Part shown: one piece after another, positions 1 to 8,958 of the stretch | How positions within the stretch are numbered: position 1 is the stretch's first letter | How the letters are laid out: each line of letters starts with the position of its first letter | Translations under genes and position numbers: made by a program | Notes under the pieces: generated by a model | What the model was told of the DNA's origin: nothing | Database searches by the model: none | What the model saw: the letters and a program-made list of their open reading frames with translations, nothing else | Source of the DNA: an uncultured Prevotella sp. | GTDB lineage: Bacteria; Bacteroidota; Bacteroidia; Bacteroidales; Bacteroidaceae | DNA length: 64,000 nucleotides | Direction: 5' to 3' | Assembly (NCBI GenBank): GCA_900315545.1 | Contig: OMZM01000001.1 | Span: 115,540-179,539 of the forward strand

Positions 1-667
1 ATTGTTCATCGAGGTCTGTCATCCTGTCGAACAGCATGTCAGCCCCCTCGCTGAGCAGTGCTTCCTTTGGCAATGGACCTGTGTTGACGGCAATGGTGAA
101 TGCTCCTGCTGCCTTTGCCGAGCGCACCCCGAGAGGTGCATTCTCCACTACGATGGTTTCTTCGGGCTTTGTTCCTGCTTTCTCCATGCCTCTGAGATAT
201 GGTTCTGGGTGTGGCTTGCCGTGCTCAACATCGTAGCTTGTAACCATCATTTCGGGGTCTATGAGTCCCGGAAATCGGTTTTCGAGGTCGTCGAGCAGTG
301 AGCGGTGTCCGCTGCCTGTTACTATCACTATCTTCAGTCCGTCGGCTTTCATCTGCTCCATGAGATGCTTTACGCCGTCCATCGTCTTTGGCTTAGGACT
401 GGAGTCGACAGCCTTCGATTTTTCGTCGTACATCTTCTGCGCTTCCTCGTCGCTTATCTCGCGGTTGAGTTGCTCGCGAGCCTTCATCTTGCATATCTCT
501 ATTCCGCGCATCCCCTCTATTCGATAGGTCTCGATATCGGGCATGCTGATGCCGAAAAGTCTCATCGACTCTCTCCAGCAACGTGCATGTGTAGGCATGG
601 AATCGAGCAGGACGCCGTCCATGTCGAACAGTGCCGCGCGTATGCCTGTCGGTAGTTTACCATTCAT
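1..667 (-). CDS. HAD-superfamily sugar-phosphate phosphatase/phosphoglucomutase-like protein (partial, C-terminus beyond window)
   Basis: Reading from the ATG at 667 leftwards gives an open frame to the window edge (222 residues, no stop), so the C-terminus is missing. The N-terminus carries the HAD nucleophile motif as LFDMDGVLLDS (residues 14-24, Asp16 and Asp18). Further on are the motif II segment IVIVTGSG and the motif III/IV segment GKPHPEPYL followed by VVENAPLGVRSA, which is typical of the beta-phosphoglucomutase-like subfamily. These cytoplasmic enzymes dephosphorylate or isomerise small phosphosugars; the substrate cannot be read from sequence. The gene starts about 40 bp downstream of the pgi stop on the same strand, so it is probably co-transcribed with pgi. 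Confidence 0.88.
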   Translation of the reverse strand, partial: MNGKLPTGIRAALFDMDGVLLDSMPTHARCWRESMRLFGISMPDIETYRIEGMRGIEICKMKAREQLNREISDEEAQKMYDEKSKAVDSSPKPKTMDGVKHLMEQMKADGLKIVIVTGSGHRSLLDDLENRFPGLIDPEMMVTSYDVEHGKPHPEPYLRGMEKAGTKPEETIVVENAPLGVRSAKAAGAFTIAVNTGPLPKEALLSEGADMLFDRMTDLDEQ

Positions 668-705
668 AGTGTATCGTTCAAAGTATTTGGTTATAGGTCC
701 GTATG

Positions 706-2052
706 TTAACTGTTGAGACGTTTCCTAATTTCTTCGCTTTCCTTTTCATATCCCGGCTTGTTGAGCAGGGCAAACATATTGCGCTTGTATGCTTCCACAC
801 CAGGCTGGTTGAACGGGTTGACGTCAAGCATGTTGCCGCTTATTCCGCAGGCAACCTCGAAGAAATATAGCAGCTCGCCTATATAGAACTCGTTGAGTTG
901 CGGCATCACGATGCGTATGTTTGGCACTCCGCCGTCTACGTGTGCGAGTCTTGTTCCGAGCTCTGCCATCTTGTTTACCTCGTCGATGTGTTTTCCGGCG
1001 AGGAAGTTCAGTCCGTCAAGATTATCGTCGTCGGCAGGGAACAGCAACTCCCTGTTTGTCTTTTCTATGCTTATAACGGTCTCGAAGATTGACCTTTCGC
1101 CGTCCTGTATCCACTGTCCCATAGAGTGAAGGTCGGTAGTGAAGTCGCACGAAGCTGGGAACAGTCCCTTTCCTTCCTTGCCCTCGCTCTCGCCGTAGAG
1201 TTGCTTCCACCATTCGGCTATATAGTGCAGTTTAGGCTGATAGTTAGCCATGATTTCTATTTTCTTGCCGTTGTAGTAGAGCAACTGGCGTATTGCAGCA
1301 TACTGCTGTGCTATGTTTTCGTTGAAGGGCACATCTGCCGAGCATTCCTTTTCCATAGTCTGTGCGCCTCTGACAAGTTCCTTTATATTGAATCCGGCAC
1401 ACGCTATCGGCAGCAAGCCTACAGGTGTGAGCACAGAGAAGCGTCCGCCCACGTTGTCGGGTATGACAAATGTCTTGTAGCCTTCTGTCTCTGCGCATTT
1501 GCGTGCAGCTCCTTTCACGGCGTCGGTAATGGCAACTATGACACGTCGTGCCGTTTCCTTGCCGCGCTGTTGCTCACACTGGCGCTTCAGAAGTCTGAAC
1601 GCGAGAGCTGTCTCCGTTGTCGTTCCGCTCTTAGAGATGTTGATAATTCCAAACCGCTTGTCGCTCAGATATTCTGTCAATTCAGCCAGATAGTCTTCTC
1701 CGATGTTGTTTCCGGCAAACAGTATGACAGGCTTCGTGTCGTGCTTCAGCCATGCGAAAGAGTTTCCGAGAGCCTCTATGACAGCCTTAGCACCAAGATA
1801 GCTGCCGCCTATACCTGCCACTACGATGGCGTCGCACTCCTTGCGGAGCGTTGCGGCAGTGTCTTCTATCTCCTGAATGAACTCGCCTGATATCGCCGAA
1901 GGCAAGTGCAGCCATCCGAGAAAGTCGTTACCCTTGCATATTCCCTGCTCCATCGACATGTGAGCGAGCTTCACTTTCTGCCCTATTGTAGACATATCGT
2001 CATGCCGCAGAAAGCATACGGCTTGTGAAGTTTCCAACTGAATATTTTTCAT
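706..2052 (-). CDS. pgi: glucose-6-phosphate isomerase
   Basis: 448-residue glucose-6-phosphate isomerase, interconverting glucose-6-P and fructose-6-P in glycolysis. Seen: [13 protein letters not shown] near residue 80, [15 protein letters not shown] (phosphate-binding loop), [12 protein letters not shown] with the conserved Arg, and a C-terminal [13 protein letters not shown] containing the conserved Lys. Length matches the short bacterial PGI form. The frame is open further upstream to 2145, but I take the ATG at 2052 (MKNIQLE). A promoter with both boxes lies at 2116-2146, so the longer N-terminus would start inside the promoter. Expression is probably together with the HAD gene downstream. 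Confidence 0.97.
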   Translation of the reverse strand: MKNIQLETSQAVCFLRHDDMSTIGQKVKLAHMSMEQGICKGNDFLGWLHLPSAISGEFIQEIEDTAATLRKECDAIVVAGIGGSYLGAKAVIEALGNSFAWLKHDTKPVILFAGNNIGEDYLAELTEYLSDKRFGIINISKSGTTTETALAFRLLKRQCEQQRGKETARRVIVAITDAVKGAARKCAETEGYKTFVIPDNVGGRFSVLTPVGLLPIACAGFNIKELVRGAQTMEKECSADVPFNENIAQQYAAIRQLLYYNGKKIEIMANYQPKLHYIAEWWKQLYGESEGKEGKGLFPASCDFTTDLHSMGQWIQDGERSIFETVISIEKTNRELLFPADDDNLDGLNFLAGKHIDEVNKMAELGTRLAHVDGGVPNIRIVMPQLNEFYIGELLYFFEVACGISGNMLDVNPFNQPGVEAYKRNMFALLNKPGYEKESEEIRKRLNS

Positions 2053-2115
2053 AATCGTGATATTATTAGTTTCTTGACGTCGTTTCCGAGTCGGAATCCA
2101 TTTCCGACCTGCCTG

Positions 2116-2146
2116 CAAAGTTAATAATATTCGGTAGCAAAACAAA
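2116..2146 (-). promoter_or_regulatory. Bacteroidetes-type promoter of pgi
   Basis: On the minus strand TTTG (2143-2146) is followed after exactly 19 nt by TAACTTTG (2116-2123), the TTTG/TAnnTTTG pair of the Bacteroidetes primary sigma factor. Predicted start near 2110 gives a leader of about 58 nt before the pgi ATG. Confidence 0.8.
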
Positions 2147-2276
2147 ATAAACTCATTTATTTTTTATATCAAAATGGGGTTACTAGCGTAAAGTTTATTG
2201 AAATGAGCGAAATAAAAAAAGAAATGTCTTGCTTTTCTTTTCGGTATGCATCGCTGTCTTCGGCTGAGCCAAAGCG

Positions 2277-3212
2277 TCAGAGCAGGAAGAAAAGCGACAC
2301 GCCAACCACCGAGACGACAGCGCCCACGACCGAGCGTGCGGTTATCGGCTGCTTAAAGAGATAGTATGTAGGCACTATTATTAATATAGGTGTAGTGGCT
2401 TGTATGGTGCTTGCTATGCCGGCAGCAGTGTACTGTATTGCCATCAGCGAGAAGCCCACGCCTATGAACGGACCTGTCAGCACGACGATGAGCATTATCG
2501 TCATGAACTTTCGGTCGCGGCTGCTGGTGCGCAGAATGTCGGTCTGCCGCCGTATCATCAGCAGCAGCATGAAGCACGCGAAGCCTGCCAGACACCTTAT
2601 CATGTTGGCTGCAAAGGGCAGCATGCCTTCCACTTCGGACAGCAATGCCTGCGGCACGTCGTGCTCGTAGCCGTCGAGTCCTATCTTGCTCAGCACCAGT
2701 CCCAAACCCTGTCCCACGCTTGCGCCGATGCCGTAGAGTATGCCTTTCGTAGGCAGTTGCAGGTGCAGATGGTGGTCTTTGCCACGACCGAGCACCACGA
2801 CCGATATGCCTGTCAGCGTTACAGCCATTGCCAGCAGCGGTCGCCAGCCCAGTTCCTGCCCGAGAATAATCCATGCGAAGAAGGCGGTGAACATAGGTGC
2901 CATAGCCATGAAGAGCATTCCGAAGCGCGAGCCGATGACCATGTAGCTCTTGAACAGGCACCAGTCGCCGAAGAAGAAGCCTATCACGCCCGACAGCAGC
3001 AGCACGCCGACTGTCGGGACGCTGGCATACTGCGGCACGGGACTGCCGAAAACGAAGTACATCAGCACGCACGACAGGAGGAACGCCACGCCCAGCCGCC
3101 ATGCATTCATGGCTACCACTCCCACCTTGCGGCTGCCTATCTCTGAGCCAAGCGCGGCAACGGTCCACGACGCGGCAACGCCTATTGATATCAATTCGCC
3201 TATATACTGCAT
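2277..3212 (-). CDS. EamA/DMT-superfamily transporter
   Basis: 311-residue integral membrane protein with about ten hydrophobic helices in two similar halves, the architecture of the drug/metabolite transporter (EamA) superfamily. The first half includes GFFFGDWCLFKSYMVIGSRFGMLF; the second ends with IQATTPILIIVPTYYLF and a VVGAVVSVVGVSLFFLL last helix. It presumably moves a small metabolite across the inner membrane, but direction and substrate cannot be inferred. It has its own possible promoter and is separated from pgi by about 220 bp, so it is probably a single-gene unit. Confidence 0.9.
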   Translation of the reverse strand: MQYIGELISIGVAASWTVAALGSEIGSRKVGVVAMNAWRLGVAFLLSCVLMYFVFGSPVPQYASVPTVGVLLLSGVIGFFFGDWCLFKSYMVIGSRFGMLFMAMAPMFTAFFAWIILGQELGWRPLLAMAVTLTGISVVVLGRGKDHHLHLQLPTKGILYGIGASVGQGLGLVLSKIGLDGYEHDVPQALLSEVEGMLPFAANMIRCLAGFACFMLLLMIRRQTDILRTSSRDRKFMTIMLIVVLTGPFIGVGFSLMAIQYTAAGIASTIQATTPILIIVPTYYLFKQPITARSVVGAVVSVVGVSLFFLL

Positions 3213-3243
3213 CTCAAATCAAGTATTTCTGTTTTTCGTCGCG

Positions 3244-3275
3244 CGAAGGTACAACTAATCGCGCAAAGAAACAAA
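3244..3275 (-). promoter_or_regulatory. probable promoter of the EamA transporter gene
   Basis: Minus strand: TTTG at 3272-3275, 20 nt spacer, TACCTTCG at 3244-3251. The -7 box deviates at one position from TAnnTTTG, so support is moderate. Confidence 0.5.
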
Positions 3276-3467
3276 ATTATTTCTCCTTTTCTTTGCGGTT
3301 GCGACATGCGGCAACGTAAAAACGGCACTTGCCATTTACTGTCGGCAGGGCGGTAAAGGCGGGCAGTAGAAATGATGAAAAATCTTTACAAAGCACTGTA
3401 TGGTTTTTATGTCGAAACAGAGAAAAAAGTGGCTCTTTGAGGGGTGGTTTTGGTGTCAGGGGCATGT

Positions 3468-3614
3468 GTTAAAAATGTCAAAGAGTATGTTTGACATGCT
3501 TTTTGCTTAGAAATGGGCTTGCAAAACTTAGCCTCTGACACTCCCAAACACTATGTCTGAGGTTGTCAAACACACTGTTTGAGGCGCTCAAACAGTGTGT
3601 TTGACAATTTTAAC
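3468..3614 (+). repeat. 147-bp palindromic intergenic element, copy A (includes four 22-bp units at 3522-3609)
   Basis: The 789-bp gap 3213-4001 between divergent genes contains no credible gene. It holds a 147-bp element whose first 27 bp (3468-3494, beginning GTTAAAAATGTCAAAGAG) are an imperfect inverted copy of its last 27 bp (3588-3614). After a 27-nt spacer come four contiguous 22-bp units starting at 3522, 3544, 3566 and 3588. The third contains the perfect palindrome TCAAACA-CAC-TGTTTGA. Further conserved sequence follows with TATTTTGCCC at 3701. Copies with identical internal spacing are at 15692 and 31415. Confidence 0.85.
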
Positions 3615-3899
3615 ACTTGCATTTATCGCACGGATGCCTTATGTTCAGGGCTATCGGCTTGAACGTCAGACGATTGCAACTTGCACGCAAAAAACGGGCA
3701 TATTTTGCCCTTGCGATTTCCGGAACGGGCATCGAGGGCACTCACGAGGGCGTTTTTTGACAAAAAATCTTTACAAACATGCTGCCGGCTGGAAACGTAA
3801 CGGCTGTGCTTTTCGCGTGATTACAGTTTACCATGAACATGCTGCTTTCGCTCGCTTATTGTATAAAATCCACATGCCCGACACAATAAATCTGTTTAT

Positions 3900-3933
3900 T
3901 TTGCTCTCGTTAAACGGATTTTTTGTAACTTTG
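3900..3933 (+). promoter_or_regulatory. probable lysS promoter
   Basis: TTTG at 3900-3903 and TAACTTTG at 3926-3933, spacer 22 nt (slightly long for Bacteroidetes). Leader to the lysS ATG would be about 62 nt. Confidence 0.6.
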
Positions 3934-4001
3934 CAGGCAATATAGTCTTTTCAATAGAAAAGAATTGTCTGAAAACAAGAAAAACAAAGGAAACAAAAGA
4001 T

Positions 4002-5792
4002 ATGAATATTTTAGAACTGAGTGAACAGGAAGTAGGCCGCAGACAGAGCCTGCAGGAACTGCGCGACATGGGCATCAACCCCTATCCGGCAGCCGAGTAC
4101 CCAACCGATGCTTTCTCTGCCGACATAAAAAACAACGTCGAGAACGGCACATGGAGCGTCGAGGAAGGCGCCGACATGAAAGAAGTATGCATAGCCGGAC
4201 GACTGATGGGACGCCGCGTGATGGGCAAGGCTGCCTTCGCAGAGCTGCAAGACTCGAAGGGCAGAATACAGGTCTACGTTACTCGCGACGACATAAACGC
4301 TGCCGCAGAGGCATACCAGCCCGACGGCGACGGCACGACACACCGACCGATAGACTACCCGACGTTCAAGCGACTGCTCGACATAGGCGACTTCGTGGGC
4401 GTAAAGGGCTTCGTCTTCCGCACGCAGACGGGCGAAATATCGGTACACGCTAAGGAAATGACTCTGCTGTCGAAGAGCCTGAAACCGCTGCCGATAGTGA
4501 AATACAAGGACGGCGTGGCTTACGACAAGTTCGACGACCCCGAACTGCGCTACCGACAGAGATATGTCGACCTCGTGGTAAACGAGGGCGTGAAGGACAC
4601 CTTCCTGCAACGCGCCACCGTGCTGCGCACCCTGCGCCGCGTGCTCGACAACGCAGGATATACCGAAGTGGAGACACCTACACTGCAATCGATAGCCGGA
4701 GGAGCATCGGCACGCCCGTTCACGACGCATTTCAACGCACTGAACCAGGACATGTACATGCGCATCGCTACCGAGCTCTACCTGAAACGACTCATCGTGG
4801 GCGGCTTCGAAGGTGTCTACGAGATAGGCAAGAACTTCAGAAACGAAGGTATGGACCGCAACCACAACCCTGAGTTCACATGCATGGAACTGTACGTGCA
4901 GTACAAGGACTATAACTGGATGATGTCGTTCACCGAGCAACTGCTCGAAGAAATATGCACCGCCGTGAACGGAAAGCCCGAGTGCATGATTGACGGCAAC
5001 CTCGTTTCGTTCAAGGCTCCCTACCGCCGACTGCCTATACTCGATGCCATTAAGGAAAAAACCGGCTTCGACGTGAACGGCAAGAGCGAGGAGGAAATAC
5101 GCAACTTCTGCAAGGAGAAAGGCATGGAAGTGGACGAGACAATGGGCAAGGGCAAGCTCATAGACGAACTGTTCGGCGAGTTCTGCGAAGGAACGTTCAT
5201 ACAGCCGACATTCATCACCGACTACCCTGTGGAAATGTCGCCACTGACGAAGATGCACCGCAGCAAGCCCGGACTGACCGAGCGCTTCGAACTGATGGTA
5301 AACGGCAAGGAACTGGCTAACGCATACAGCGAGCTGAACGACCCGATAGACCAGGAAGAACGCTTCGTGGAACAGATGAAACTCGCCGACAAGGGCGACG
5401 ACGAGGCTATGATAATAGACCAGGACTTCCTGCGCGCACTGCAATACGGCATGCCGCCGACATCGGGAATAGGCATCGGCATAGACCGACTGGTGATGCT
5501 TATGACAGGAAAGACATACATACAGGAAGTGCTGTTCTTCCCACAGATGCGCCCCGAAAAGAAAGCACCGCGCAGCTCGGCTAAGGAATGGCAGGCTGTG
5601 GGAGTGCCGGAAGAATGGATAGCAGTGCTCAACAAGTGCGGATTCTATCTCGTGGCAGACATAAAGAACGAGAAAGCACAGGGACTGCAACAGAAAATAG
5701 GCGACGTAAACAAGAAATACAAGTTAGGCTACGACAAGCCAAGCGTGGCAGACGTGCAGGCATGGATTGACAACGCCAACGCTCAAGAATAG
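4002..5792 (+). CDS. lysS: lysyl-tRNA synthetase, class II
   Basis: 596-residue class II lysyl-tRNA synthetase that charges tRNA-Lys. Seen: N-terminal OB-fold anticodon-binding domain (about residues 55-150, with GRRVMGKAAFAEL), class II motif 2 as FRNEGMDRNHNPEFT, and motif 3 as GIGIGIDRLVML. The protein is about 90 residues longer than the common bacterial form. After RPEKKAP there is a helical tail (VPEEWIAVLNKCGF ... SVADVQAWIDNANAQE) resembling a small helix-hairpin-helix-type domain, which I believe is usual in Bacteroidales LysS. gpsA starts 15 bp downstream, so the two are likely one operon. Confidence 0.97.
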   Translation: MNILELSEQEVGRRQSLQELRDMGINPYPAAEYPTDAFSADIKNNVENGTWSVEEGADMKEVCIAGRLMGRRVMGKAAFAELQDSKGRIQVYVTRDDINAAAEAYQPDGDGTTHRPIDYPTFKRLLDIGDFVGVKGFVFRTQTGEISVHAKEMTLLSKSLKPLPIVKYKDGVAYDKFDDPELRYRQRYVDLVVNEGVKDTFLQRATVLRTLRRVLDNAGYTEVETPTLQSIAGGASARPFTTHFNALNQDMYMRIATELYLKRLIVGGFEGVYEIGKNFRNEGMDRNHNPEFTCMELYVQYKDYNWMMSFTEQLLEEICTAVNGKPECMIDGNLVSFKAPYRRLPILDAIKEKTGFDVNGKSEEEIRNFCKEKGMEVDETMGKGKLIDELFGEFCEGTFIQPTFITDYPVEMSPLTKMHRSKPGLTERFELMVNGKELANAYSELNDPIDQEERFVEQMKLADKGDDEAMIIDQDFLRALQYGMPPTSGIGIGIDRLVMLMTGKTYIQEVLFFPQMRPEKKAPRSSAKEWQAVGVPEEWIAVLNKCGFYLVADIKNEKAQGLQQKIGDVNKKYKLGYDKPSVADVQAWIDNANAQE

Positions 5793-5807
5793 AAGAAAAA
5801 AGAAATA

Positions 5808-6803
5808 ATGTTCAACTGCGGCAAGATAGCAATAATAGGCGGCGGAAGCTGGGCAACAGCCATAGCCAAGATTATCATAAGCCACACGCACCACATAGGA
5901 TGGTACATGAGGCGCGACGACAGGATTGAAGACTTCAAGAGAATGTCGCACAACCCGGCATACCTTACTACCGTACACTTCAACATCGACGAGATAAACT
6001 TCTCGAGCGACATAAACAAGATAGTACAGCAATACGACACGCTCGTGTTCGTAACACCGTCGCCTTACCTGAAAAGCCATCTGAAGAAACTGAAGACACG
6101 CATAAAGGACAAATTCATAGTAACGGCGATAAAGGGTATCGTGCCAGACGAAAACCTCGTTTGCTCGGAATACTTCCACGAAGTCTACGACGTGCCGGAG
6201 GAAAACCTGGCTTGCATAGGCGGACCGTCGCACGCTGAGGAGGTGGCACTCGAGAGACTGTCGTACCTGACGATAGGATGCACCGACATAGACAAGGCGC
6301 AGGCGTTCACAAACATACTGAGCAACAACTTCATAAAGACGAAAATATCGTCGGACGTGATAGGAATAGAATACTCGTCGGTGCTGAAAAACGTCTACTC
6401 TATATGTGCCGGAATATGCAGCGGACTGAACTACGGCGACAACTTCCAGGCTGTGCTGATGTCGAACGCCGTACAGGAGATGTCGCGATTCCTCAGCACT
6501 ATAAACCCGATAGACCGCAGCGTGGACGACTCAGTGTATCTCGGCGACCTGCTCGTTACGGGATATTCCAACTTCTCGCGCAACCGCGTCTTCGGAACAA
6601 TGATAGGCAAGGGCTACTCCGTGAAGGCTGCACAGATAGAAATGGAGATGATAGCCGAAGGATATTTCGGCACGAAATGCATGAAGGAAATAAACCGGCA
6701 CCTGCACGTGAACATGCCGATACTCGATGCAGTCTACAACATACTGTACGAACGCATATCGCCGCAAAGGGAAATAAAACTGCTGACCGACTCGTTCAGA
6801 TAA
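5808..6803 (+). CDS. gpsA: NAD(P)-dependent glycerol-3-phosphate dehydrogenase
   Basis: 331-residue cytoplasmic GpsA, reducing dihydroxyacetone phosphate to sn-glycerol-3-phosphate for phospholipid synthesis. Seen: N-terminal Rossmann motif IIGGGSWATA (residues 9-18), VTAIKGIVPDENL, IGGPSHAEEVA, and SSVLKNVYSICAGICSGL with the conserved catalytic Lys, then GYSVKAAQIEMEMIAEGYFG. It lies 15 bp behind lysS. Its last 51 bp are repeated, slightly diverged, about 500 bp downstream beyond a small AT-rich gene (see repeats at 6752 and 7251), so sequence has been inserted or duplicated directly after this gene. Confidence 0.96.
   Translation: MFNCGKIAIIGGGSWATAIAKIIISHTHHIGWYMRRDDRIEDFKRMSHNPAYLTTVHFNIDEINFSSDINKIVQQYDTLVFVTPSPYLKSHLKKLKTRIKDKFIVTAIKGIVPDENLVCSEYFHEVYDVPEENLACIGGPSHAEEVALERLSYLTIGCTDIDKAQAFTNILSNNFIKTKISSDVIGIEYSSVLKNVYSICAGICSGLNYGDNFQAVLMSNAVQEMSRFLSTINPIDRSVDDSVYLGDLLVTGYSNFSRNRVFGTMIGKGYSVKAAQIEMEMIAEGYFGTKCMKEINRHLHVNMPILDAVYNILYERISPQREIKLLTDSFR
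6752..6802 (+). repeat. 3'-terminal segment of gpsA, left copy of a direct repeat
   Basis: This stretch encodes the last GpsA residues. It recurs at 7251-7301 with four substitutions and one 1-nt deletion by eye. The two copies bracket the AT-rich ORF at 6840-7229. Confidence 0.85.
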
Positions 6804-6839
6804 ATAGTTATACTGAATTACGTATCCAATATTATCATT

Positions 6840-7229
6840 ATGCTTACTTTTATTAAGAACTATTTTTCAAAAAACAAACTGAATCCAATAATTATTCTAA
6901 TCTTTGGATTTTTCGCTACAAAGGAGATTATTGTGCTCGTGCGCATGCTGCTCGAGTCAAGTATTTCCGTAAGCAACCTTCATGTACTTGCTTTCCACTT
7001 ACTGAAACTTATCGGATTTATAGAGATTATAAGGCAAAAAGCATGGGGAGTAATTATTGTTTACGGAATAATTGTCTCTCAACTCTTATACTATATTATT
7101 AATTATAATGAGAGTGAATATCAATTATCTTATATTCTTGTCGGATTAGTAATCCTATTTGCAGTGAGCATGCTGCTTTGTCTGAAAAAGAATGGCAAAA
7201 GCGGATGGAAGGTATTGATGAAAAGATAA
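6840..7229 (+). CDS. small hypothetical membrane protein in AT-rich insert
   Basis: 129-residue hydrophobic protein with roughly four membrane segments (IIILIFGFFATKEIIVL, LHVLAFHLLKLIGFIEII, WGVIIVYGIIVSQLLYYII, YILVGLVILFAVSMLLCL) and a basic C-terminus KKNGKSGWKVLMKR. I do not recognise the family. Its DNA is much richer in A+T than lysS/gpsA beside it, and it sits exactly between the true gpsA 3' end and a diverged duplicate of that end. This suggests acquisition by insertion after gpsA. No promoter was seen; it may be transcribed by read-through from gpsA. Confidence 0.65.
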   Translation: MLTFIKNYFSKNKLNPIIILIFGFFATKEIIVLVRMLLESSISVSNLHVLAFHLLKLIGFIEIIRQKAWGVIIVYGIIVSQLLYYIINYNESEYQLSYILVGLVILFAVSMLLCLKKNGKSGWKVLMKR

Positions 7230-7250
7230 TTTCAAGATTAGTGAAATAAC

Positions 7251-7301
7251 ACGCATATCGCCACAAATGGAAATAAGACTCTGACCGACTCGCTCAGATA
7301 G
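7251..7301 (+). repeat. diverged copy of the gpsA 3' end, right copy of a direct repeat
   Basis: Matches 6752-6802 at about 46 of 51 positions, including the equivalent of the stop-codon region. The 1-nt deletion breaks the reading frame, so this copy is not coding. It ends about 28 bp before a terminator hairpin. Confidence 0.85.
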
Positions 7302-7328
7302 GCTTATGGCGGCAGACAGACAGACATA

Positions 7329-7367
7329 AGCAGCAGGGCAACCGACACTGTCAGTTGCCCTGTTGCT
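7329..7367. terminator. bidirectional hairpin terminator
   Basis: AGCAGCAGGGCAAC (7329-7342) pairs with GTTGCCCTGTTGCT (7354-7367) with one wobble, around an 11-nt loop. It lies between convergent genes (gpsA side and the ybjQ-like gene). Confidence 0.75.
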
Positions 7368-7394
7368 TGTTTACTGATATTGCTGCGACTATGC

Positions 7395-7712
7395 TCAGAT
7401 GACAACGGCAGTACCACTGCACGCTACCATAAGCATGGTGTTGCCCTCGCCTATCGTCTCGTAGTCGATGTCGACACCTATTATGGCATTGGCACCCATA
7501 GCCTCTGCACGCTCCTGCATCTCGCGCATGGAAGTATTCTTAGCCTCTGCCAATACCTTCTCGTAGGCAGCGCTCCTGCCTCCGAAGAAGTCGCGCAGTC
7601 CTGCCATAAAGTCTTTTAGGACATTGGCACCGATGATGGTTTCGCCTGTTACGACACCCTTATACGACTGTACGGGATGTCCTTCAATGCTTGGTGTTGT
7701 CGTAATAATCAT
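7395..7712 (-). CDS. YbjQ/UPF0145 family protein
   Basis: 105-residue member of the YbjQ/UPF0145 (DUF74) family. Seen: N-terminal [23 protein letters not shown], central [17 protein letters not shown], and [18 protein letters not shown] followed by [13 protein letters not shown]. All are hallmark segments in the expected order, and length is typical (about 100-110 residues). Members form pentameric rings; the function is unproven, although the family is often labelled as a putative heavy-metal-binding protein. It is transcribed with or after mnmA, 53 bp upstream, on the same strand. Confidence 0.93.
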   Translation of the reverse strand: MIITTTPSIEGHPVQSYKGVVTGETIIGANVLKDFMAGLRDFFGGRSAAYEKVLAEAKNTSMREMQERAEAMGANAIIGVDIDYETIGEGNTMLMVACSGTAVVI

Positions 7713-7765
7713 ATCTTTCAGGGGGTTAAGTTAATGAATATTCTGTGAAAAAACAGTATCATGCA

Positions 7766-8842
7766 CTATTCCTGCAAGCATATCTCGCCGCTGCCAATGC
7801 AACGGTGGTGCTGCTCGTCGTAGACAACGCAGAACTGCCCAGGCGCAACGCCATGTATTGGCGCATCGGCATCAACGCGGAAGATGCCGTTGCCCTCGCT
7901 GATTACGGTGGCTGGCAGATAGTCGGCTGTGTGGCGTATCTTGAACGTTACGCGCTGCATTGGCACCTCGCGGGTAAGGAAATGGAAGTCGTGGACATGG
8001 AATGTCTGCTTGTATGCCGTCTCGGGATTGTAGCCCTTGCTGACGTAAAGAATGTTTTTCGCCATGTCTTTCCTTACCGCAAACCATGGACCTTCGCCAA
8101 AACCGAGACCCTTGCGCTGGCCAATGGTGTGGAACCACAGACCCTTATGCTGCCCCAGACGCCTTCCTGTCTCCAACTCAATGACGTCGCCGGGATTCTC
8201 GCCGAGATAGCGGCGCAGATAGTCGTTGTAGTTAATCTTGCCTAAGAAGCAGATGCCCTGCGAGTCCTTGCGCTTGGCATTGACAAGATGCTCGCGCTCG
8301 GCAATAGCCCTGACTTCTTCTTTCATCATGTGGCCTATAGGGAAAATGGCTTTCTTCAGCTGCCAGTCGTATATCTGTGCGAGAAAGTCGGTCTGGTCTT
8401 TAACAGGATCCGGACTCGTAACAAGCCATTTCTCGCCGTCGATTATCTCCGTCTGAGCATAGTGTCCGGTGGCTATGAGGTCGTAGTCGTGCCCACGCTT
8501 CTCGTCGAAGGCACCGAACTTTATCAGCCGGTTGCACATGACGTCTGGATTGGGGGTAAACCCTGCGCGCACCTTATCCATAGTATAGAGTGTAACCTTG
8601 TCCCAATATTCATGATGACAGTCGATGACTTCAAGACTGCATCCATACTTCTGTGCCACAAACGTAGCCATCTCAAGGTCTTCCTCAGATGAGCAGTCCC
8701 ACTCCTCTTCTTCCTCCGAACCTATCTTTATATAGAAACAGTCAGGCTTCAGCCCCTGACGCACGAGTTCGTAGACAACAACTGAACTGTCTACACCACC
8801 CGACAGAAGCACCGCTATACGCTTATCCTTATAATCCATCAT
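7766..8842 (-). CDS. mnmA: tRNA-specific 2-thiouridylase MnmA
   Basis: 358-residue enzyme that installs the 2-thio group on wobble uridine of tRNA-Lys/Glu/Gln, using ATP and a relayed persulfide. Seen: the PP-loop SGGVDSS at residues 14-20; the catalytic cysteine pair Cys103 (NPDVMCNRLIKFG) and Cys198 (DSQGICFLG); and the GHYAQ segment. The first two codons are both Met (8842 or 8839); either could be used. In this window it lies just upstream of the ybjQ-like gene and downstream of rodA, 116 bp away. Confidence 0.96.
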   Translation of the reverse strand: MMDYKDKRIAVLLSGGVDSSVVVYELVRQGLKPDCFYIKIGSEEEEEWDCSSEEDLEMATFVAQKYGCSLEVIDCHHEYWDKVTLYTMDKVRAGFTPNPDVMCNRLIKFGAFDEKRGHDYDLIATGHYAQTEIIDGEKWLVTSPDPVKDQTDFLAQIYDWQLKKAIFPIGHMMKEEVRAIAEREHLVNAKRKDSQGICFLGKINYNDYLRRYLGENPGDVIELETGRRLGQHKGLWFHTIGQRKGLGFGEGPWFAVRKDMAKNILYVSKGYNPETAYKQTFHVHDFHFLTREVPMQRVTFKIRHTADYLPATVISEGNGIFRVDADAPIHGVAPGQFCVVYDEQHHRCIGSGEICLQE

Positions 8843-8958
8843 ATCATTTAAGCCATTTTACGCTATGCAAAAATACAATAAAAGCCGTAAACCGCAAAAT
8901 TTATAGGTAAAGAAAAGCAATCCAGCTGGCATGCAGCCATCACTTTATACATATATCT

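Noticed and set aside
1-655. Plus-strand frames at the left edge
   Set aside because: They are shadows of the HAD gene on the minus strand, which has the full motif set.
4011-5690. 559-codon open frame antisense to lysS
   Set aside because: It is fully inside lysS, with a composition typical of antisense reading and no recognisable domain.
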